In this document: positions 1 to 15,000 of the stretch, in pieces
Layout: the number at the start of each line of letters is the position of its first letter
How positions within the stretch are numbered: the stretch's first letter is position 1
Assembly (NCBI GenBank): GCA_030512335.1
Contig: JAULSU010000005.1
Location: forward strand, 2,976,001 to 3,040,000
Reading direction: 5' to 3'
DNA: 64,000 bases
Origin: Immersiella caudata
Lineage: Eukaryota > Ascomycota > Sordariomycetes > Sordariales > Lasiosphaeriaceae
Program-made: the position numbers and the translations under genes
Notes under the pieces: model-generated
Told to the model about the DNA's origin: nothing
What the model saw: only the letters and a program-made list of their open reading frames with translations
Databases searched by the model: none

Positions 1-3000
1 CGGACCCATTCACCGATGTGGGACAGACCCGTTTCCTCATCCATGGTTCGGAGTCTGGGGAGATTGGATTGTGAACGAAAAATTAATTAAAGGGGGTTTA
101 AAAGGTCTAGAACAGAAATAGATAAAATTGAAAGGGGAAAAAAGCAGGATGGAAAACCCACGTTGGCAGCAAGCTTGGTTGGTACTACCAGCCCCTATCT
201 GATATCAGTCTTCCATGCTTCCGAGATCCGGGCTCAACACCCCGAAACGTACGCCGCGCCAAAAGTATACAAACACCTGCTGCATCTCCCGGCCCGGCAG
301 GTGTCGTCGTGGGCTCAGCTGAAACTGCCGATGCCAAGGCCCTTTGGATCTGACATGCCTCTCGGAAAAGCACGATATCGCAACCTGCTGTTGTGGGTAA
401 GAACAGTATCGCTACCGGTCACTGCGGCCAGTAAGCCCCCACTCCCACCCAAAGAGAATAGGAGAATACCACCTCGGGAGTGGCGCTCAAATAGGTCTGC
501 TGTGGCCTATCTCACCAACCAACTCCCACCTACTCACGCACGGCCACGGCGAAGTAGAGCACCGTTCTGGCGTCTCCGTGGGGCCGGAGATTCCCATTAT
601 CATCACCTTACCTCCTTTGTGTCACGGCAATGCTGACATTTGGCCGGCCGGCGTGACTCTGCTCTGACCACCCCCGGCGGGGCTTTCGCAAAGGCAAACA
701 GCGTCGTAGCAGAAGCGCCGGTGAGAAAGGAACGGTCCGCGGGTTTGCTTCCCCAGATTGGTAGCGGATGTGAGAAGTGATAACCGCGTGGTGAGACCGG
801 CGCCCAAACCGGTGCCATTCCCTTGATATTCCACACGTGGCATTGGAGCGCTTGCCAGGGCTCAAGGTTCTGACGGGTGTCCTTTTGCATGCGTGTCTTC
901 GAAGCTGAATAACCATGATCTTTGAGAGTTGGGAGATGGCGGTTCGGCCACCATCGAAAGGTGCCAGTCCCATTCCCGGTAGGCGTGTAGTTCCGGACAC
1001 CGGTACGCTTAGAAGAGAAAGAGTACCTCTTCCCGGCGATTTTCCGAGTCTCATCTTACCATTTGCCCCGCCGAGCTGTCTCACAACGCTGACGGGACTG
1101 ATGCGGCGGTAGGGCCATGAAATGAGCAAAGACACGAACGTCTGACGACCGAGCTGGCTCCGTACAACCAACCCATCTGCTCGCTGGAGCCGTTCCTGCT
1201 TGTAAAAAGTTGCCAAAGGTCCACGCTAGCACATGTCCTCTCTGGTGACGGCTTTGGCCCGCCTGTGTACCCTCAATCTTCGCTTCACCACTCGTTGGCA
1301 TTGGGCCATCGGGGCCAGTCTCACGGATGCTGAGTTAGCGTGGTGCCACACGGGCGTGCAGCGCAGATGAGAGGTTATATCGGGCAACCTAGATATCCGC
1401 CTTCCCGGCGGCAGGTCCAATGTCTTGCATTCCCAAGTGTGGCAAGCCCAGCCGCGATGGCACCGGCAGCCAAGGGAAGGAGAGGGGGTAAAGGACTCGG
1501 TGGCCTGGCCTTGCGCAACGTTCTCTGAGATTGTGCTGCTACGGTGAGGTCTGAGACACGCTGCCTGGGGAGGTGAGCACAGAATCGTTCCCATGACCGC
1601 GATGGTTTTGACGCCTCAGCCATTCGCGGTACCTCCTCCAGCCAATCCGCGAGTCGGCGATCGCATCCAGATTGCGCCGACCTCAGAATTGACGATGCCC
1701 ATGATGATCGGCCGTGGCGCTGGAGTCGCACCTGGGACATCACGGGCGGCCAATCCATTCGCCCTAGGGTCAGATGCCGAGAGTTTAGGTGTCGAGGTCG
1801 TATAGGTCCCTTAGTGTCCAGTGCGAGCTGAAGCAGACGCGGGCCTCCCAGTGGCTGAGAAACGGTTTGGGGCAATATATTCAGGCGGGCGATTGCAGCC
1901 ACACCTGCAGATTCGGACGCGCAGGCAATATGCCGTTGGCACTGGCAACACTGGCTGGTCACCACGACCGAAGACCCGGGTTCAGCGAGCTGGAGCTGCG
2001 AAAAGTGCCGGAAAGGGGAGGTGAGTGGGAGACGTATGCGCCGGCAACAGATCTGGATCCGTGATTCGGAATCCGGGACGAGGATGCGGTGGGAGCCAGT
2101 GTTGGATGGCCTGCGCCGCGTGAGCTTTACTCGCCCCAATCGTTAGGCATTTTTAACTTGCTTCCTTTACCTCGAGCAGAGACTCGAAGAGAGGTACGAG
2201 TGAGATCGGTGTCGGAGTTGAGAGGGAGCCTTGTGTTTCCCCCTCTAACTTTGCTGGCTTCCAATGCCACCCTCTGTGACCGATACCTGGATGACTGAAT
2301 CCTTGGCCGTGACGTGTCTTGGGTCTATCGGGAGGACAGGAGAACAAGCCATGCTTGTACAAGTACAATGTTCGGACAGAGACAGGAAATAAGAGGAGAA
2401 TATTAAAAGGAAAAAAAGGGAAATAAATTCTGTGAATAAGGATACGAGTTCCGCTCGATGGGAGAAAATTCGAAAGTAGTGTTTTGAGACCGCTGTGCCT
2501 GGCCAGCGGGCAGGAGTAGCTGCCTCCGTTCTGTGTCTCAAGGAAGGAGCTTTGTGACTGTCACGGTTGAAGCTCGATTCCCGTCCCCAGCCGCCTCGCC
2601 AGACCAGATACTTGCACTTTAACTCTTATTGCGGACGACGGGCAATCTTCGAGCCCTTTCCAACTTTTTGCGTCGTTGAAAGGACGTTGAACACCCTGAA
2701 GGTCGAGATCGATGTGAAACGCCCGTATTGTGACCTGTCGAGTTGCGATCTCCGGCCCCACCTTCCGCCCTGCGGCACCCCAGATTTCTGCAGAAAATCT
2801 GGAGAGGGCCCGGGGCACAAGGCTGACATCATCATGCGAACCTCACACCTCTCAAGATTCCAGTCTATCGTTCAATGCCCATTTACAACTTACGTGCGAC
2901 AAGTATTGCCACGAGTACACGACAGACGGCTAGACACCATGCCTCTTCCCGCAAACGCTCTATATCGCTGGTATAACACTGGTTACATGGAAATCGGCCC

Positions 3001-6000
3001 GCCGAGCAGGACCAGCCGTGCCTGCCCAGGCAGCGAAGCGCACGCATTTACTTCGTACCTCGCGTACGTAGTAGGTCAGTAATTGACAACCCCCAGTCGT
3101 TCGTCGTTGTATGAAATGGGTATATCGCCGAAAAGTCCCGTGCTCCGGCTCAATCGACAGACCACGTGGGAATCCGCAGAAGACCATAGATTGGAGACGT
3201 GGAGTCAGGTCTGACCAAAACGGTGAGACGGTGAAGCCATTTAGCCAGCGCGCTCACCTTTTCTCACACCCGCCGCCTCTGCGGGATGATTATTTTCCCC
3301 CGTTCCCTTCTTCCCAGCGAAATGGACCGTGTGGCTCCGGCAGTGACAGTCCACTGCAAGCAGAGGCTTGCCGCTCAGAGTACCCGGAGACGCAAATACC
3401 GCCGCCTCAATCAACCCACGGCCCCCACTCACAATGGGAAAGTGTCAGCTGCCCATCGCCAGCATTGACTGTGTTGCGTTGCGATCGACCCGCGCTCGAA
3501 CACAATGCGATTCCCATTACCGAATCGCCCGACACAAGGCAGCGCACCGATGGGGTCCGGGGGTCAGCCAACGGTGAGCCGAGAGTAGGGGACAACCAAC
3601 CCCGTTATCCCAAGCCTTGTGCAACAGGGCCGGCGAGTATCTCAGTCAGTCATCACCATCGAACCTCGTCGTCTGTAGGTCGTGGGTCACCTGAACACCC
3701 CCAAAGACAGCCAGCCCTGTGGTGACTCCCTAGCGGTTGGATTCGGGCCTCCTCTACCCAGCCACAGGCACGGTTCCCGAATTTCCATCAAGCTTCCTCA
3801 TCAGGCACCGCAGTCCGAAACCACCCACCCACTACTCCTTCAACAGAGTAGCGGGTTGGTTGGCAGCCGCGGGAAGAGATGACGGGGACGGTACAACGGG
3901 GGTGGAGGGAGGGATCGCCTCCAGATTCTACAGGCCAATGCATCGTGCACACATGACAGCCTCCCCTCCTTTGCCGCGCCAAACAAGCAGTGCGGCCAAG
4001 CAATGGCATTGGGGACAGCCCGCTCACCCATCAGTCCCGTGTTCGGACCTAAGGTCTATATGAGGGTTACCGAAGGTGCTGTACGGTATATTGATCTGCA
4101 GACGAGAATCTGGGGTAGACCAGTGAGTACCTACGCAGCAGATATTGTTGACTCCGAGGTCGCGGATGGGAGGATCCGTATGCCAATTGCCATGGCATTC
4201 GCCATCTCGTCCCGATCGACAAAAAACGCAGCAAAAAATAATGATTTTATTACATTTTTATTTTATCTTCAATTCATCTGACGTCTCGGGGCCAAGACGA
4301 CAGCAAAATATCACGCAGTCGAGTGACCGCACCCTGCTGAGGAACAACGCATCCCTACCCTCCACCCCACCCACACAACACAACGGACACAACACTCACA
4401 CCCACACACACCAGAGCGTATACGCGGCAGCGCTTGCGGGTATTCGGGGCATCTCAGGGTTCACCGTGTCTCAACGAGGACACCCTCCTTTGGTGCGTAG
4501 AGGTTGGACCCCAGACCCTGAGGCTATCTCCCTAATCCCGAGAAAAATCGGAAATGTGACCGTTTCTGGGCAGCGTCGGCATTGGGATCCGGAATTGAAT
4601 CCCTCGAACTCCAAGGCAGTCAGTTGATATCGCTGGCCGGGGGTGGCGGTATTTCTCGGGTCGGTTGGATGGAGCCGAGGCCTCACCGCACTCACCCCGC
4701 ATTGGGTTCAGGTTCAGACCTGGTTCAGGGTCATGGATCATGATGGATGCGATGTCTTACAGCGTGGCCTGCCTCGTGCCGGGGCAAGACGAGCATTAGG
4801 ACGCAACGCAAGGCAGAAACCCAGCTGATGGATTGACAGCGACGATGTTGAGCGCTGAAACAGCGCACGCGATGCCTATCCATACCCTAGACCAGGCAGG
4901 TCAGGTATCTATTCCTGTCTTCGCTTCGCTGTCTGTCACCTCACTACAATCCAATTGTATCCTGGAGATTTGCATGCAGAGAGCCCACTGAAAGTGACTA
5001 CCGACCGTCACACAACCCATCAGAGGCAGGGCTGAGCCCGTGATGCGCAACCTGCATTCGGCTGTTGCGCTTTTTGCTGTCCTCCTGACTTTGACTGCTA
5101 GCTGCGCATGCCAATCAATTCAGTAGGTGGTCAGTGTCAGCCCGGCCGCCCTAAAATAAAATAAAAATGCACAACGGCGGGCGGCCCGTCGATCCAGGCA
5201 TACAAGTGGGTAAGAGTTGAGTGTGGAGGTGCTGCTCAGCCTCAACAATAGCGCGTGCTGCCTGTGGCTGGCTCAGTTGATCGAATCGATCGTTCGGCAG
5301 TTATGAGCGGAGGAATAAGAGGGCTGGCCAATGATAGGTTGATAGTGCGGTGTGAGTCCACAACATCGAAGGCTTCGACAACGGTGGTGACTAAGCTGGA
5401 GGATGGCTTCAGTCAACCAAGTAAAGGATAAAATGAAATAAATGCAAATAAAATAAAATAGGAACATTGAGTTCTTTGATCGTCGATACATCCCCAGTGT
5501 CAAAGATACATCTCCCCGGAATTCTCCATCTCCAGCCCAAGTATCTTGTTTGCCTCGTGGCATTACAAAACAAAGTTCAGCCTCGAGATCTCAGGAAATA
5601 ATGCGGGATACGAGACATCGAAGAAGGGGCGTCCGGCTTGGTCTTTGCCTTCTTGCGGGGGAGAACGCTTCAAAATGTGTAATGAGGGCGTGAAGCTCTA
5701 TCCCCAGCGAATGAAAAGATGGAGTGCTGCTCCCTCTTTTGTTGATAATATGTTATGAGTAAAAACCTGACTCTCTGTCACGGTTGCGGCGCAAGGGGAA
5801 GCGCGAAGACAATACAATAGAATGCCACATGGAATGGGTTGTGGCGTTTTGAGGGTCTACGATCAAACTTCACATGGTTGCTTTGCTTGGTAATCCGATA
5901 TCCTCGTGTCGTCGAGATCCATTGTTTGCGTGGAGGTCGGCCGTGTTTGTGCGGAGGAGGAACAAAGGGAGGAGATATCACATATGCCAGCAACAGACCT

Positions 6001-9000
6001 TGGCCGGAACGGGTCGGCGTCGGTGGAGGAGATCCGGCCCCGGACCGTTAGAGCTCCACATTCCCACTTGTTTGTTCTGGCCTCGTGGTTGATGTGGTAA
6101 GCAGCTCTTAGTGCCACGTTCCGCGCCACCGTGGACGAGAAAGGGAATCAGGGGTTGACCCGAACCCTTTTTTCTCCCTCCTTCGTGAGGCTGAATCCGG
6201 TTAGGGTGGGTGAGGATGCGCGGTTGAGGCGTTGAACTCTCCAACCAAAACACAAAGGTTCAGATGCTTGTTAGTCACGATGTCCCGTGGCCGGGATGGT
6301 TTGTTCAAAGACTTTCTTGTGACCAAAAGCCTCCGTCTGAGCGGTTGCGGGGTTGACCTGGGATACGGGGGGCAACAAATGGAAACTCGGGTCGTTTACC
6401 TAGGGCTTACGTTGCCTTGCGGGGTTCTCGTGAAAAGGATTGATCGATTAATTTTGTTCAGAATATTTTCAGGGAATAAAAAATCAAGCGACGCCAAAGA
6501 AGCGGTGGCGGGAGAAGAATTGCGGAAACAGCAGGGACATGGCTTCGGTGAAGAGGGGGTTGAAGCCTTGAGAGAGGGGTTGGTGATGGGGATTGAGGAG
6601 AACATTTATTTTCGCGACAACCTTGAGAGCGAGGGCACCCGGAAAGTGCCCGGAAAGAAAAATGCAACGATGCCTGACTGTGGACTCTCAGTGAAGTTCA
6701 GTTCGACATCAACTTGGGATGGCGGAGTGAAGGGCCTTGAGAATCGGACGGCGGCCGCGCATCGTTGGTTCCCTTTCCCAGCGTCAGTTGCCCCTTGAAG
6801 CTTGACAGTCAGGAGACAGCCCTGCGAGCTGCGTTGCATCGTGTGCTGCGGATCTGACTCACGTGAGGAGAAGAGCCGATTCAGGGCGGGGTGCGCTGTA
6901 GTGCCGCTTGAAGTTGTCGTGTTTGCGGGGTGTTCGCCGATTCTCCAGCATTGTGGTCCTGCCTTCTGCAAGGAGGGTTCCGATGTGGAAACGCCTCCAC
7001 TTCGCTGCTTACCGACAATCCGAGTTGGCATTTTTTAATTGTCGAGCATCGCAATCCAGAGGAAGATAATGGCGCTGCTTGCGGCACCATTTCCTAGATC
7101 CCGTACACCGGTCACGCAGGGGTATTGTAGGTGGGAGACGTTCGACCGAGGGTAGTTTGGTTGCGGCGGGGCAACAGCCGCTTCAGGACCAGTTACGCCG
7201 ACGGTCAATTAACTTCGGTGCTCAGCTAAAAGGTGAGGCTGGCAGGTGTCAAACTGCCTCGTCGATATAAACGGCCCCTGCTATTAGCATGCGAAGAATA
7301 CCAGGTAAGGGTAACTACACGTGCTCAAGGGCGCATCAAGGGCAATAGCCGTCGGAAGGACAACCGGTGGTAAATTGTCTGGCGTATTTGGTGGCGGGAC
7401 ACGCGACCCCGTCTTTCGCCCCGTCTCGGTTCCAAAACGGTCGAGTCTGCCGAGTGCTAACGTCGCAGCGTCTCCGAAGCAAAACCCGTCGCTTAAGCAG
7501 GCAAGCTGCATGGAAGTTTTCGCTCGCGTCGCCTGCCTGTCATTAGTGATTACCTTAGTCTCTGCCGAGCTGCAAGAGTTTTCCCTCCGTTGTCCGAGAT
7601 ACCGGCGACCAGCAGTAAGGCCAACCTGGAACATCGCCGCTTTTGCCTTGGTGTTCGGGCGGTAGGACCGAATGTGCGGCCTCGACACCGGGCCTAGACC
7701 TTGGACGCAACGTAACCAGGACTCGGCCGTCGGAATAGAGCTTCAAATGAGAACTCTTCCGCCGGTTGCATGGACAACATGTCTGGCTTTGAGAAATGCA
7801 TTGATGCTGGCCGAAGAGGACGCAATCACTTACGCAGTTGCTAGGGGAAGATTCAGGGAAGGTGCCTGAGGCTCTGCACAGGGGGTCAGGCCCTCAAGGT
7901 GTTTGCCCCAAAACCGCGACAGTGCCAAAGTCTAGAGATCACAACGGAAACCTGACCTGTCCCATATTCGACGTCAACTGCCCCTGGAAAGAAAGAGATT
8001 AAAAGAAAAAATAACGGAGGAAAAAAATCGGACTGCGGTTTAATCAAGTACCTTCGTCCCAAGGGATATCGCTCTCAGCCAGACTCGCTCCCCCGCGATC
8101 TTAACACTGGAGAAACTCGCTTATCTCAACCTGGGGAAGGTGTGCCCGACTAGAATGTTGACTTCACCCTGCGTTCAGCTCTCCACGCTGGGTATTTTCA
8201 GCAGCACATCGCATGCAATCTGCCACCGGGCCGTCAAGAATCCCTCCCGAGTCTCGGTTTCAGGCCTCCGAGATCACAGTATTCTCGTCCAGCCCTACCA
8301 ATAGCCCGGCTTACGCGCGCAAGCAGCTTGCTGCTGAACGCCGGCGCCCGCCATTTGCGCCGAGCTGATCAGCGAGAGTGTTTACGAACAGTCGCATCTT
8401 CGGAGTCCCATCGTTTCCCCTAATATTACGTATCGAATCCCATCGCGCCGTGAGATACGGGCAGTGAAAGCCCCCCCGTATCGTCGTTGCACTCGTGGGG
8501 TTGCGTGCTGGCTGTCCGTCTGCGGTGCAACGCCGAACACGCAGCAGCAATGCGATGCGGGCGGGTACTTGTCTGGGCACGTACGTATGTAGGTGCGGTA
8601 CGATCGCCCAATGCCTTGCGGCTGCAATGCTTGGTAGGGATCGCCGGATGAGAGTGAGGTGTGTCTTTTACGGTTGGACAAGACAAGCGCGGAGAGGGAG
8701 GGGAAAGGGCATTCCTAGCCATTGCGAGCATCGTGACAGCGCCTCTTGCGTCGTCAAGCGTACAGGCACAGTCGCGGGGGGAGCCACAGGCATGCCATGT
8801 GATGTATTTAGGTTCTCCGTGCCTGGATCCATCGTCATGCGTTCGGAGCAAAAGTCCCCCATTCTCAACCACAACAGGCGCACGACGGGTGTCGATGGTA
8901 CTGTTGTGTAAGCCTGTCCCCCTTGCCTGCGGATGGCGGCGTCTGCCGCACCGCAGCGATGACATACGGGACATGTAAGAGCCAGATATCTACGGACGTA

Positions 9001-12000
9001 CCGAAGTGTAAGAAACGAGCACGACTTGGGTGCATCCGTGGGGGTTGGGTTGGCAAGCCAGGAGGGCAGGTGACGAGAGTTGCAGACCAACTTCGCATGC
9101 GCCCCTATCTCTGTGCCTCAAACCAATGCGATGACCCAAATCGCTCTATAGGGCCGTGATGGTGTTTCCAAAGTTCAGACGAACCGGAGCGCTGCCAGCT
9201 TCTCAGACAGCCTTTGATCGTCAAGAGCGTTTCGTTCCCTCCCGCCCACTCCTCGAAAAAGGGGTCCGCGTCGCAGAGATCACCCCGTCCCAAACTCGGG
9301 TGATGGATGGATTTAGAAACATTGCATGGATTCGCAAAATCTCCGGATTTCGGGGCTGACGTTTCGATTGCATGAATTTTGAGATTCAGGATATCATCAC
9401 CAATGCAGACCTCAATTCACAGACGTGATCAAACTGCCACTGACGCAGCGGGGCTGAAGTGGGTGCTCGCAGTATCACATTCAGGCGCGCATTTTTGCTG
9501 CTCCTAGTGGTCATTCCATCCCACACCCCCTCACTCCCCCAATGTTGCGTTGCGGCTTGTCAATCCTCGGCATTCACGTTCCCCATTTTCTGCTCGCTGC
9601 GTCTTGTTAGGTGTCTGTCACATCTCGCATCCCCCGTGCCCCTGCCCAAATCCTCCGGGGCACTTGAGCCCTGGTCCCGCCGATGCCAGTGAGGGGCTTT
9701 CGCAGATCCTTGGGAGCGCCGCGGGCAGATCTTGCGATCCAGGGTGTCGAAAATGAAGGCGCCGCCGCCGACACGACATGCCCAATCCAGCGTCCTCGTC
9801 CTTTCCATGAGTTTCTGTTTGCTTTTCGCTCCGCAAGAAATGGATTATCGAACATGATATTTGACATGTCTAATTCACAGTATTTGTTTTCTCGACATGA
9901 GACTCCGTGCTATTGCGAAGATCGCAAACCTCCCCCTTTCGAGCTAGTGGAAAAGCGCGCAACCCAAAGATCAGCCCAATATCAATTAAATCTCCTGACA
10001 GGCAAAACTAGCTGGTAGCGTTCGTGCCAAAAAGATCGCCCGCCAAAACAGTTAAACCGGGTAATAAAACGACGCAGCAGTTGGGGTAAGAAAAAGGAGG
10101 GGGCACGTCAATTTAATGCCACGTGCGCCACCAGAAACGCTTCTTTGGTCCATCCCCAGAGAACCCCATCGCATCGCGTCTTGGTAAAAGCGAGGAGGAG
10201 AAGAGGAAGCAAAGGGAAGCGGATGCCTCCAAAGTGTGACATCTCAAACACACCTTGAGGCCCTTTCCAACCTCCCTATCCCTTGAATCAACGCCGAGCG
10301 ATGGGGGCAACAAACTCTAGCGCCACCTCCCCCACCCATCACCATCACGAAGAGGGAGGGTGGGAGTCAAAATGGGGGGATGGGATACCCAGCCTTGCTC
10401 TCTCTTCTTCTCCAAAATGGGGAATCCAAACCTGCCCTCACTTTCCACCTGAACGGTCGCTGCCTTCTTGGACGTTTCATGTTTGCTCAGGTGCAAAGAG
10501 GAAATAGGTGTGGTTACAGGGTCTGCTCACGAGCAAGGGTCTAAGCGTGGGGGGAGACCCGTGACGAGGCGCGCGGGGTCGCGACGTGATTGGGCCGACG
10601 CGGTCCCCCGCATGGTGGCCTCGGCCAGGAGCATCCAGCAGGTGACCGCCTCGTTCCCCCCTCCCCCTCGACGCTTGCAGCCGCAGCGGGTTTCTGTTGT
10701 TGATGCGATTTGCGATGCGCGATGTCCGCACTCGCCCGAAGGAACGAGCATCTATCGGATGGATGGCGATAGCGGAAAGAATGGGGTGCGCGCATTAAGG
10801 GGTTCCGTGTGATTTGCGGTTTTGGTTTTATTTTCTCTGATTTCTTTTTTTCGCCCTCCTATTTTCTTGCAGTGGCTCTAGGCAAACAAAAAAGAAAAAG
10901 GCCAAGATCTGACACACTATTTGTCTCCCTTGCATAATTTGACAGCAGCAAACTCGATGCAAAATGCGATTGATCAGAAACAGCGGCGACGGTGAGGGCC
11001 AAGCCGAGCTGGGTTGCAGAGTCCAGAGCGCATGCGAGATCGGTTTGCTGGCGGGCGGCGGCCCTGTGTAACCCCGAATCAGCTTCCCATGTCTGCAGCG
11101 ACGAAAAGGTACGGTGCGTATCTCGGGGTGGACAGAGATTGGCGTGATTAAGCTCATGGTAGCGTCCCGACACTCTGGGAAGGGATACCAGCCGACCAAC
11201 CAGGGGCCACCCATTTCCCCAAAACTGGTTTCCTGCCGGTCTGCTGGCTGCCTCAGAGCAGCAAAGAGGGCTTCACCCAACCCATGCTGGCGGGCAGCTA
11301 GTGCTACTTATTTGCGCAGCAAAACACGCAAGATGAGGTTTGGTGAGATTTCCGGGGTCGGGGAAACCAGGATGACGAAATCCGGACAGCGACAAACGGG
11401 GCCGCAAAAGGAGCAGAAAAAAGAATAAGCTCCCGGGGTCTGACTGCCACCCGCCCGAATCAAATCCAGTGTCTTGGTTTGCTAGCGTCAAGTGCATGGT
11501 ATTTTGATGGACGGCATAAAACCTAAGAAAAAGATACATTCTAGGTTTATCAGCAAAGTTACTGTTCATGCCAATGGTCTGGTGGGTTTACTGTAAATGG
11601 CGCCAGCACTAGTCATTTGGATCTGTCAGGGGATGGCTGCCAAATGGAGTTTGAGGTCTGGGCATCGTGCGCTCCTGACGGCAACATCGGAAGACATTGT
11701 GGCCGGTCCCCAACGACGAGTTGGGTTGAAGACTCGGGGGAATTATGAACCGCCACCAAAGAAAGCAGTGGGACGGATAATCAAACGGCCATCAGAAAGT
11801 CGCTCTGTTGAAGCCGCAACATGTGCTGATTGCTACCCAGCCACGAGGCTTTTATGCAGACTCAGCAGAAGTGCCGTTATTCGTCACGTCGTCTGCACTG
11901 AGCATTTTGTCGTCCATCCCATGTCGCCAGCCACTTGACATTTGCCTCAAACACTGCCTACCTTTTTCCTGCTCGGAAGACAACGGACCGACGAAATGGT

Positions 12001-15000
12001 CGCGAGGGTCCACCAAAACACCGAGGTTGTAGGTAGGGCCCAGGGGCAATCTCGCATCGTCGACCCAGTGCCACGGCTTCATCGCGCCGTCCGCAGCGAA
12101 ACCGTAGCGACGGGTTACCTGCCTGGCGTGGGGAGAAACGGGGTCTGACGAAACTGGGGCCGGAATGCCTCCGGATGGGACAACCAACCCTCATTCGGCA
12201 AGCGGGCAGGGTCATCACACCACCGGAGGTGAGGATGAGGATTCCGCCCGCAGGGGGCCGCGCCGCGAGAAATGAAGCAAGGCCAAGGAGCGACGCCAAA
12301 CCCCGTCGCCGTCGCGTGTGGCGGGCATCCCCCGTGGCCCCTTTTGCTAACGCCGTTCGGGGAAGGTGAAGAGGCGTCGTGGGGTGCCGCGGTGAGCAAG
12401 CCCTCTCGGTTACTCGGTTGGTGAACGCTAGCCAGTCCGCGACGCCAGGAGCCTGCTCGGCGTGGGGTGTCGGTCGCGCGATGCTGGTGACGATTGGGCC
12501 TCCAGAGCTCATGTGGTGAGCGCCGTCAACGGAGCTGAGAGCATCAGCAGGCACTTCTCCGGCATCTACTGTGTAAAGTGTCGAGCGACGACGCAAATGG
12601 CGGTGCGACAAAGTGCACGTTTCGAGTGTGGCGTTACTCCCTCTCCGCAGTCCGTCCGGAGGCGAGCCGTCCAGTCTCCGGTCGTTTTTGCAACGTTGTC
12701 AGGCTCATCTGCGTCCGCCCGAGGCTGGGCGGGGGAGGCTGAGCTGAGGTCATCCGCTGAACCTCCGCTGAAACGTGGCCAGCTCAGCGAGCTTTCCACG
12801 AGCCACAGTGTCGAGGGACAAGGACGGCAGTTGCATGAATATCTCGAAATATTGGCCGTGATCACTCCCGCAGAGTCCGGCCCAGTAAGGATGCGCTGGT
12901 CCAGATGAGAGCCGCGCAACTGCGACGCCTGCCCACCACATGTCTGCCTGGCCTTAGAGAAAGGAGAGGCGAGGAGGGGATGTGATATCACGGTCGGCTA
13001 TGAGGGATCGAGCGGGCTGGCCGCGGCAAACGGAGCCAGCCGCCCTGTGACAGGCTGATCATGAGGTCAGCTGGCACAAGACGGGGGGCCAATTGGTGCC
13101 GATGAGTAGACCAGCGTCCACCCCCGAGCCCAGCCCTACTGTCGACCAGTGGCATCGCGAGAAATTCCGGCCACTCACAGCGCACCATCACAACAAGTGT
13201 CAGCACAGCGCGGCGTGCCGCCGTCGATTCGACCAGAGGCCATCGTGACAGGCGAATTGACCTCGCTAACCCCCCGGCCGCTGTCGACGGAGGAACTCGC
13301 CCTGCTCCATGCAATTGGCACGTGTGATGAGTAACGACTGCGACTCGTAATCGAATTGCGCCAGCCGGAACCAGAGAGTGATTCAATATTTGGCTGTTGT
13401 TGATTGACGGGACAAGAGACTTGCGCGTGACGTCCGGGTAGACCTTCGTTGACTGGCCGCCGGCCCAGGAATCCGCTGTGAAATGAGGGCTCCGGCTTTG
13501 CCAGGCAAAATCAAATGACGGTTTGAGGGCAGGTGCCAGGAGGGCGAGCGTGGCGATTTGCGGGGAAGACGGGGCCTGGGCTGGCTTCCAGCGTCCCAGC
13601 TGGAGGGGAAATCTGGGACACCTGACTTGAAGGGGGAGGCGGCAAGGCTTCCTCCTGACCACTCACTGACTGCGTTTGCTGCTGGCGGGTCCCGCTCGGA
13701 AGGAGGGCCGTTTTGGGGAGGCGCTGAGCGCTCCGTCGTAAATGATGGGGCCAGCGACCGTCCAGGGCAACGGCAGCGGTCACGAGCATCAAGCGGCCGG
13801 TTTGCACGCGAAGAACCGAACGGTGTCAAACTGGGAGTCTACCGGGAGATTTCCCTGGAGGCCCAGCCCAGCCCGGGCATCTAGATCTCTTCAGGGCAAT
13901 GATACCCTTTTTGGCTCTTGGCGGCGCGCCAGCGTGACCATCATTCCCTTCCGGGTATTAGCTAAACGTTCTGGGAAATTTCTTCCCCTTGCGCGGTGCA
14001 GCCGTTTGCAACACCCGCATGATTCATGGAGCCGAAAGAGCACCCGAACCCCACATGACGTCTTTGCCTCAATTGGTTTAGCGCCGATATCTAGCACCAA
14101 CCGTTTCAGGTACTATCGCTGGTCGCTGGCTGCCGTTTGGAGCAAGCGTGGAGTTGCTCTAGTCCCAGGTTCCTGCGCTCCAAACCTGTTCCTCCCCCCT
14201 CTCCATGATCCGTGCCTCTCCGTTCAATTCACCGTGGTATGTGTGCTGGCCGGATTCACTGTCGGGATAACGTAGAGACTTGAATTGGGTTCTCGTGCTC
14301 TCTGGAAGCATCGCATTCGCCAGTGCAGGACTGATTTGGCAGCGCAGCGCAGAGAGGAGAAGTGGAAGAGGACCTCTGACCGGTACTTTTCGCAACCCTG
14401 CCGCCCCTGTCCTCCCAGGTTCATCCACCTTTGCCCAAGACCCTCCGCCACCACCCTCCACTACGAGAGGCCCCTGTCTAGCTCTTTGGTACGCCGGGAA
14501 CTTCTGAGGGCTTGTACCTCTACCGGCCCATGGCGCGAGTACCCCGGTACCTCTTGTAATTGGATTTGCTCACGACCTGCGCCTGGGTCCATCCCACGCA
14601 CTCCGCCAAAGCACCCAAAGCACCGCACACACAGCCCGGCCTACAATTACACACCAACAGCCGCTCCCCACCATCAGCTCCCTTTCCTTCTCAGTCCTGT
14701 GTCTGCACAACTACGGCTTCTCACCAACATACCAAGTCGCCAATATTCACCAGCGCGATAGAGAAGATCACGATAACAACAATCCGAGCATCGACGACTT
14801 AATTTCAACCGTCGCACACTCCACACCCGCACCTTCGCAGCTTCACGCGAGAACGACCCACCGCCTGCAACAGCCACACCAGCCAAGCAGACGTCAACCT
14901 TCAGCCACGAACCGCGACGACAGCCAATATTCACGCCGTCGCCTCAATCCCCGATCCCCAGACTACCGCAACGCTCGAGCCCGCACGGAAACCACACAGG

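Noticed and set aside
608..1216. 202-codon open frame on the minus strand
   Set aside because: No recognisable domain, overlapping open frames on both strands, and composition like the rest of the desert; length is within chance for GC-rich DNA.
1375..2139. 254-codon open frame on the minus strand
   Set aside because: Arg/Ser/Pro-rich translation without conserved blocks or splice-supported extension.
7510..7665. 51-residue frame starting with a signal-peptide-like MEVFARVACLSLVITLVSA
   Set aside because: Very short, a single cysteine, no promoter or intron support, and part of a longer chance frame; a hydrophobic start alone is weak evidence.
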